Positions 59,438 through 64,000 of a stretch of 64,000 nt of DNA are shown here, piece after piece. The notes below the pieces were generated by a model that searched no databases, was not told the origin of the DNA, and saw only the letters and a program-made list of their open reading frames with translations. The stretch covers positions 620,001 through 684,000 of the forward strand of contig JADJXO010000002.1 in NCBI GenBank assembly GCA_016715825.1, given 5' to 3'. The stretch is from Nitrospira sp. (GTDB lineage Bacteria; Nitrospirota; Nitrospiria; Nitrospirales; Nitrospiraceae). Numbering within the stretch: position 1 is the stretch's first letter; each line of letters opens with the position of its first letter. The position numbers were made by a program, and so were the translations under genes.

Positions 59438-60592
59438 CTACTTCACCAGGTGGAATTGGACGACATCGCCGGCCCCGTTGAGCTCTACGGTGATCGGTGT
59501 TCCTTCCTTTTTCCCGATCAGCGCGCCTTTCCCTCGATCGGTCGGGTAGGTCTGGTCTCCCTCTGGCGTCCAGAGCCGGACACTCGATCGATCCGGGGTG
59601 GCGAATTCCAAAGGGCCGGTGACGAATCGCCGGATGGGAGCCGCATCGTTGGATGGAGCGAGATCCGCGACGACGTGGTGGTCATGCATCCACAAGGTCA
59701 TGGTCTGTCCGACTTTCACATTCTTGATGCCGATCTTGGCGTTGACGTTGACGATCCCGATCGGAGTCCGAAAGAAAATAAAATTGGACTTGAGTTTGGA
59801 GATGGTGCCGGTCAGCAAGAGGCGTGTGTTAGATCCACGCGGTGCGATCTGCCCGACCTGAAGGTCGAACTGCAGATCGTGGACACCGAGAACCGAATGA
59901 TTACCATCAACTTCTACGGTGATGGAATCGCCGTCTTTCCGGTTTGCGAGAGCCTGTGCTTGGTTGCCCAGGTGGAAGGCCTGCTCGCCTTCAGGTGTCC
60001 ATCCTAACAGTTGCGTGTCATCGTCTGGGCTCAGATTGAGCGGCCCGCTCAGGTAGCGGTGAACGAGTGTCCCGTCGGTTCGTTTCACAATATCGACTAC
60101 AAGATGGTCGTTGTGGATGACAAAGGACACTTCCTGTGAAGCCGGGATGGTTTTGAGTGTGGTTTTCGAACTCAGGGATAAAAGCCCAACCGGGGTCTTG
60201 AGGAAGACGATGCCGGGCTTGGCTCGCCAGACGCGGCCCGTCAGCATGATTGATGGATTGGGCTCAGGTTCTGGAGCAGAAACCTCGGGCTCGATTTCTT
60301 CCGTTTCTTCTTCCTCGAACAGGATGGAGGAATCTGGCTCAGCCGATTCCTCTGCCTGATCAGGGATCTCCGACTCGAGTGGTGGCTCCTTCGCTGAAGG
60401 CGAGTCTGGGTGAGCAGGCAGCACTGGATCAGATGGTATGCGGGGTTTACCGGATGTCTCGGGTTGCCCAGTAGCGGGGTTAAATGGATCCTGAAAGACG
60501 CGATCTTCCGCCACGCTCGTGGTTCCCATTGTCAGTGTTCCCACGAGGATGAAGGTGCAGACTATTTGGGGAATCAATGACCGTCGAATCAT
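59438..60592 (-). CDS. secreted two-module protein of unknown function
   Basis: The start at MIRRSLIPQIVC is preferred because it opens a good signal peptide (FILVGTLTMGTTSVAED); upstream ATGs would add a polar tail. A Pro/Glu-rich linker (about residues 30-110) is followed by two copies of a 125-residue module: ILTGRVWRAKPGIVFLKTP with LLGWTPEGEQA, and LLTGTISKLKSNFIFFRTP with RLWTPEGDQT. Each has beta strands and an H-x-H-x-V motif (NDHLVVDI, HDHHVVADL). They may be OB- or SH3-like barrels. No known family was seen. Confidence 0.68.
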   Translation of the reverse strand: MIRRSLIPQIVCTFILVGTLTMGTTSVAEDRVFQDPFNPATGQPETSGKPRIPSDPVLPAHPDSPSAKEPPLESEIPDQAEESAEPDSSILFEEEETEEIEPEVSAPEPEPNPSIMLTGRVWRAKPGIVFLKTPVGLLSLSSKTTLKTIPASQEVSFVIHNDHLVVDIVKRTDGTLVHRYLSGPLNLSPDDDTQLLGWTPEGEQAFHLGNQAQALANRKDGDSITVEVDGNHSVLGVHDLQFDLQVGQIAPRGSNTRLLLTGTISKLKSNFIFFRTPIGIVNVNAKIGIKNVKVGQTMTLWMHDHHVVADLAPSNDAAPIRRFVTGPLEFATPDRSSVRLWTPEGDQTYPTDRGKGALIGKKEGTPITVELNGAGDVVQFHLVK

Positions 60593-60759
60593 CGTCCAGG
60601 ATTTCAAATCTGATTCGGTCGTACTCGCCATTGGTGATCGCGATCGCCCCAAAATCCTACTCAATTATGCGAATAACATGTGCTCCCCGTGGAGTCAACC
60701 CGAAAGAACGTTTTGGAAGGAGGGTTACGGCGTGTGCTGATTAAGAGAAATGATGTCAG

Positions 60760-62142
60760 CTATTTTTTCCTGACCATGATCCGGAGCGGTGTGCCGGTGA
60801 AGCCGTAGGTCTCGCGGAGTTGATTCTCCAAATACCGGAGATAGGCAGGCGTCATGTCTCCCGGATGTCCGACAAATAAGGCGAAGACCGGCGGTTTGGT
60901 GGCCACCTGCGTGATAAAAGCCGCTTTCGTCATCAACGATGGCTTGTGTTTACGCACCGGCAAGGGGTGGATAGCAAGGATCTTTTGTAGCCAGGTATTC
61001 AGTGCGCCGGTGGGGACTCGTTTCGTAAACATGGCATGCACGTCTCTCAGAAGCGGGAAGAGGCGTCGGAGTGATTCGGGTGTGATGGCTGATCCATAGA
61101 GGATGGGAGCCCACACCAGGAACGGAAATCGGCGGCGGAGCTCGAGCTCATACTCCTGCCGTGCCGTCTCATCGCCGGCGCGCAAGTCCCATTTGTTGAT
61201 CAAGAGAATGCAGGCGCGCCCCTGCTTGAGAATGGCTCCGGCAATTTTGGTATCCTGTTCGGTCACACCTTCCAGCCCATCCAAAAGCAGGACCGCAATG
61301 TCCGACCGACCGATGGCACGGAGCGATCGGAGCACGCTGTACCCTTCCACTCCGCGATCGATCTTGCCACGCCGTCTGATCCCTGCCGTGTCGGTGAAAA
61401 CATAGCGTTGATCCTGGTGGGTGACCAGTGAGTCGATGGGATCACGGGTCGTTCCAGGAACAGTACTAACGACGACACGGTCTTCTCCGAGCAGCGCGTT
61501 CACCAGCGTGGATTTGCCGACGTTCGGCCGTCCCACGACCGCAATGCGGGGTAATTGCTGCAGCTCCTCCGATTCCTCGGCAGGGGGCAGCAGCGGGTAG
61601 ATGGCATCCAGCAGCTCGGCCACTCCAAGGCCATGTTCGGCGGATATGGGATAGAGTTGGTCGGTCCCCAATCGGTAGAAGTCGGCCAATAAAGGTTCCG
61701 ATTTTGGCGTATCGATCTTGTTGATGGCATAGAACAGCGGCTTGGTCACGCCGCGCAGAAGTTTCACCACTTCATGGTCCGGAGGCGTCAAGCCTGAACG
61801 CCCGTCGAGGAGCATAATGAGGATATCGGCCTCGGCAATGGCTAGTTCTGATTGCCGTCGGATCAAGGTCAACATGCTGTCCGAAGCGGAGAGATCCAGC
61901 CCCCCTGTATCGACCAGACGAAACTTTCGATTGCGGTAGGTGGCGTCGGCATAGTTGCGATCGCGTGTCACGCCTGGAACATCGTCCACAATGGCGATCT
62001 TTTGGCCCAAAATCTTGTTGAACAGCGTCGACTTTCCCACGTTCGGCCGGCCGATGATCGCGACGAGCGGAGGCGGGCTGCCTTCTGGTGGCAGTCCCGG
62101 AAGGGCTGGCTCCTGCTGGGGGTTGGATTTGGTGCGCGGCAT
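60760..62142 (-). CDS. der: ribosome-assembly GTPase Der (EngA)
   Basis: 460 residues with two GTPase domains: IIGRPNVGKSTLFNKI, VTRDRNYADATY, VDTGG and NKID in the first; VVGRPNVGKSTLVNAL, TTRDPIDSLV, TDTAGIRRRGKID and NKWD in the second. A KH-like domain closes it (KPPVFALFVGHPGDM, RYLENQLRETYGFTGTPLRI). Der is needed for 50S subunit maturation. Length is normal (430-490). The N-terminus has an extra 25 Pro-rich residues. Confidence 0.96.
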   Translation of the reverse strand: MPRTKSNPQQEPALPGLPPEGSPPPLVAIIGRPNVGKSTLFNKILGQKIAIVDDVPGVTRDRNYADATYRNRKFRLVDTGGLDLSASDSMLTLIRRQSELAIAEADILIMLLDGRSGLTPPDHEVVKLLRGVTKPLFYAINKIDTPKSEPLLADFYRLGTDQLYPISAEHGLGVAELLDAIYPLLPPAEESEELQQLPRIAVVGRPNVGKSTLVNALLGEDRVVVSTVPGTTRDPIDSLVTHQDQRYVFTDTAGIRRRGKIDRGVEGYSVLRSLRAIGRSDIAVLLLDGLEGVTEQDTKIAGAILKQGRACILLINKWDLRAGDETARQEYELELRRRFPFLVWAPILYGSAITPESLRRLFPLLRDVHAMFTKRVPTGALNTWLQKILAIHPLPVRKHKPSLMTKAAFITQVATKPPVFALFVGHPGDMTPAYLRYLENQLRETYGFTGTPLRIMVRKK

Positions 62143-62225
62143 GATCGGACGGACCGTAACATAGGATTTTTCTCAAACACAACTCGCCTCGTCTTCCCGT
62201 TGGTCGTTCCGCTATACTATGCCCT

Positions 62226-62903
62226 ATGACTCAGCACGCTCCTGACTGGTCCCAAATTGATGATGTGCTGCTTGATATGGACGGCACGTTGCTGGATCGC
62301 CATTTTGACAACTTCTTTTTTGAGGAGGAACTACCCTGTCGATATGCCACGCTCCACGCCATCTCGTTTGCGGAAGCCCGAGAGCGACTGATGTCGATGT
62401 ACCGGTCGGTCGAGGGCGAACTGGCCTGGACCGATCTCCATTATTGGACGACACAGGTCGGCATCGATGTGGTGGCGATGCACAAGGAACTCGATCACAT
62501 GATCGGATTTTTGCCCGGTGCCGAGGAGTTTCTCCGGCACCTGAGGAGGTTAGGGAAACGCGTGACTATTGTGACGAATGCGCATGAAGCCGGGGTGTCG
62601 ATCAAAGTCGCCAAGACGGGCTTGGATCGCCATGTCGATCGGATTGTGGATGCGTTTGAGGTCGGCGCTCTCAAGATGCGATCAGAGTATTGGCCGAACT
62701 GTCAGCGATTGTTGGGATTTAATCCATCTCGCTCATTGTTTATGGATGACGACGAAGGCTGTCTGATCGCGGCAAAAGAATTTGGAGTGGCGTATTTGGT
62801 TCACAGCGCCAAGTCGAGTTCGCGACTTCCGCCATCTACGTTGCCTCAGTTTCTTTCCATCACGGAGTTTTCGCCGCTGATGAACGGTCGGTCGACGGGC
62901 TAG
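62226..62903 (+). CDS. HAD-superfamily phosphatase (GMP/IMP nucleotidase-like)
   Basis: 225 residues. HAD motif I is DDVLLDMDGTLLDRHFDN, motif II TIVTNAHEAG, motif III the Lys in ALKMRSEYW, motif IV FMDDDEGCLIAAKEFG. The cap follows motif I and the protein is like YrfG, which dephosphorylates GMP and IMP. It is divergent from der (83 bp) and its last 4 bp overlap the convergent methyltransferase gene. Confidence 0.9.
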   Translation: MTQHAPDWSQIDDVLLDMDGTLLDRHFDNFFFEEELPCRYATLHAISFAEARERLMSMYRSVEGELAWTDLHYWTTQVGIDVVAMHKELDHMIGFLPGAEEFLRHLRRLGKRVTIVTNAHEAGVSIKVAKTGLDRHVDRIVDAFEVGALKMRSEYWPNCQRLLGFNPSRSLFMDDDEGCLIAAKEFGVAYLVHSAKSSSRLPPSTLPQFLSITEFSPLMNGRSTG

Positions 62904-63598
62904 CGTTGTGCGACGGCCGTGCCTTGATACATCTCGCCGGCTAATCTTGGCACACCCTGCATGCTGAATCGATCAAGGTGCGTGATCGTGAGGCCGGATT
63001 GAGAGATCATCCGATCAATCTGCCGGTTGAGGTTGCAGCCGCAGCCGATCACGTTCTGCATGGGGTTCAATCTATCCTGCCACACCGCGATCTTTTGGTC
63101 TTTGCTCCGACCATGTTCCAAGAATAACAGCCTCCCCTCTGGTTTAAGGACACGCCGTACCTCTCGCAGTGCGAGTGTCGGATCAGGGATCGTACAGAGC
63201 GTCCATGTGCTGACGACGGTATCGAATATCTGATCTTGATAGGGAAGCTGTTCGGCGCGTTGATGGGTAATCTCCACCGGAAACTGTACGGTTGCACGAC
63301 GTTCCCTGACACGTGCGGAGAGTATAGTGGCGGGATCGACGGCGCGCACCCGCACGACGTTGGGGCCGTAGTGAGCAAGATTGAGCCCAGTTCCAATCCC
63401 GATTTCCAACACCTCGCCGGACACCTGCTGCAGCAGCTCCCTCCGCAATCGCTGAAATTTCTCGCCGCGCATCACATAGTCCATGAGGCGAGGGAAGATA
63501 TGAGAGGCGTAGAGTCCCATCAACGGTGCAGTATAGCAAACCGCAGCCGGTCGGAAATCTTGTGACCCCGGGGGGTCTGTGTTAGAGTCCTTCGTCAT
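62900..63598 (-). CDS. class I SAM-dependent methyltransferase
   Basis: 232 residues; the true start may be the later MGLYASHIFP. SAM motif I is EVLEIGIGTGLNLAHYG, with AVDPATILSARV and FDTVVSTWTLCTIPDPTLAL (motifs II-III) and LREVRRVLKPEGRLLFLEHG following. A cysteine pair IGCGCNLN and the ending SMQGVPRLAGEMYQGTAV match a group of UbiE/METTL7-like methyltransferases with small-molecule or thiol substrates. Substrate unknown. It is divergent from leuS. Confidence 0.88.
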   Translation of the reverse strand: MTKDSNTDPPGSQDFRPAAVCYTAPLMGLYASHIFPRLMDYVMRGEKFQRLRRELLQQVSGEVLEIGIGTGLNLAHYGPNVVRVRAVDPATILSARVRERRATVQFPVEITHQRAEQLPYQDQIFDTVVSTWTLCTIPDPTLALREVRRVLKPEGRLLFLEHGRSKDQKIAVWQDRLNPMQNVIGCGCNLNRQIDRMISQSGLTITHLDRFSMQGVPRLAGEMYQGTAVAQR

Positions 63599-63629
63599 TT
63601 TTTAATGCTTGGAAAGATCAGCCGCCGAT

Positions 63630-64000
63630 GAGTAAAGGATTCGACCATCATGCTATTGAATTGAAGTGGCAGGCCTATTGGGAACAGCACCGCCCATTCA
63701 GGGCTTCCGATGACCTAGCGAGGCCGAAATTTTACTGCCTCGACATGTTTCCCTATCCGTCCGGTTCCGGGCTTCATGTCGGCCATCTGGAAGGGTACAC
63801 CGCCACCGATATCGTCTCTCGGTACAAGCGGATGCGGGGGTTCAACGTGCTGCATCCGATGGGGTGGGATGCGTTTGGTCTACCGGCAGAGCAGTATGCC
63901 GTAAAAACTGGAATCCATCCGGTAAAGACGACGGCGGATAACATCGCCACCTTTAAACGCCAGATGCAAAGAGTAGGACTCTCGTACGACTGGGAGCGAG
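63630..64000 (+). CDS. leuS: leucyl-tRNA synthetase, N-terminal part (runs off window)
   Basis: Class I aminoacyl-tRNA synthetase. The frame opens with MSKGFDHHAIELKWQAYWEQ; then FYCLDMFPYPSGSGLHVGHL holds the HIGH-type signature (HVGH), followed by GYTATDIVSRYKRMRGFNV, HPMGWDAFGLPAEQYA and AVKTGIHPVKTT-like text. These are diagnostic for bacterial LeuRS. Only about 123 codons are inside the window; the editing domain and KMSKS are beyond it. Confidence 0.95.

Noticed and set aside
1..64000. CRISPR arrays, tRNA or rRNA genes, intact transposases or prophage genes
   Set aside because: Looked for by regular repeats, TTCGAATC-type T-loops and typical protein words; none was seen. Short or diverged examples could be missed by eye.

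Overview
The window looks like a piece of a Gram-negative chromosome of medium-high GC. Outer-envelope and periplasm genes (MsbA-type exporter, lytic transglycosylases, lipoprotein, Tat-exported PhoX), an L/F-transferase gene, and the runs zapB-zapA-rny-ymdB-xseA-xseB-tlyA and atpI-atpB-atpE-atpF (without the F1 genes) suggest a Nitrospirota / Nitrospira-like bacterium. That taxon call is an inference from gene content and order, not from a marker tree. I found no rRNA, tRNA, CRISPR array or intact insertion sequence. The first gene (MNIO/DUF692) and the last (leuS) are cut by the window edges.

Layout. 0-3.5 kb: MNIO enzyme, tRNA dihydrouridine synthase, Maf, a secreted protein. 3.6-10.6 kb (all minus): a surface or small-molecule decoration cluster made of an asparagine-synthase-type amidotransferase, an acyl carrier protein, an AMP-forming ligase, an NAD-synthetase-type enzyme, an SGNH-like secreted protein and two hexapeptide-repeat acyltransferases. 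11.3-22.9 kb: an accessory region with a phosphate theme (PsiE, SixA, CYTH-CHAD triphosphatase, CBS protein, PhoX) mixed with broken genes (phoX with a frameshift, a truncated acr3, a frameshifted arsC, a PhoB-type output-domain remnant, an RHS fragment). Six intergenic spots here carry heptamers repeated every 11 bp that look like Pho boxes. 23-47 kb: mostly housekeeping (ABC exporter, nadB, pabB-pabC, F0 genes, larE, an M16 protease pair, rlmN, Slt, zapB-zapA, rny, ymdB, xseA, xseB, tlyA, a sugar epimerase).

47-50.4 kb: rhodanese, aat, then a short accessory stretch with repeats near the aat start, a GIY-YIG/DUF4357 protein, a monooxygenase-type pseudogene and an unrecognised gene. 50.6-56.4 kb (all minus): the most distinctive unit. 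A regulator with two LuxR-type HTH domains lies upstream of a DsbA-like oxidoreductase, a secreted metzincin-type protease and a secreted M23-type peptidase. The two peptidases are unrelated in their catalytic domains but end in the same cysteine-rich modules, and a perfect 16-bp palindrome lies in front of the DsbA gene. 56.7-64 kb: an ECF sigma / anti-sigma pair with a secreted protein, a secreted two-module protein, der, a HAD phosphatase, a methyltransferase and the start of leuS.

How parts may work together (inference). The DsbA-like enzyme would form the many disulfides of the two cysteine-rich peptidases, under control of the double-HTH regulator. The 11-23 kb region would be a phosphate-starvation (and arsenate) response locus that is partly decaying. 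The 3.6-10.6 kb cluster would activate an acyl or amino acid on the carrier protein, amidate it and place it on a glycan or small molecule.
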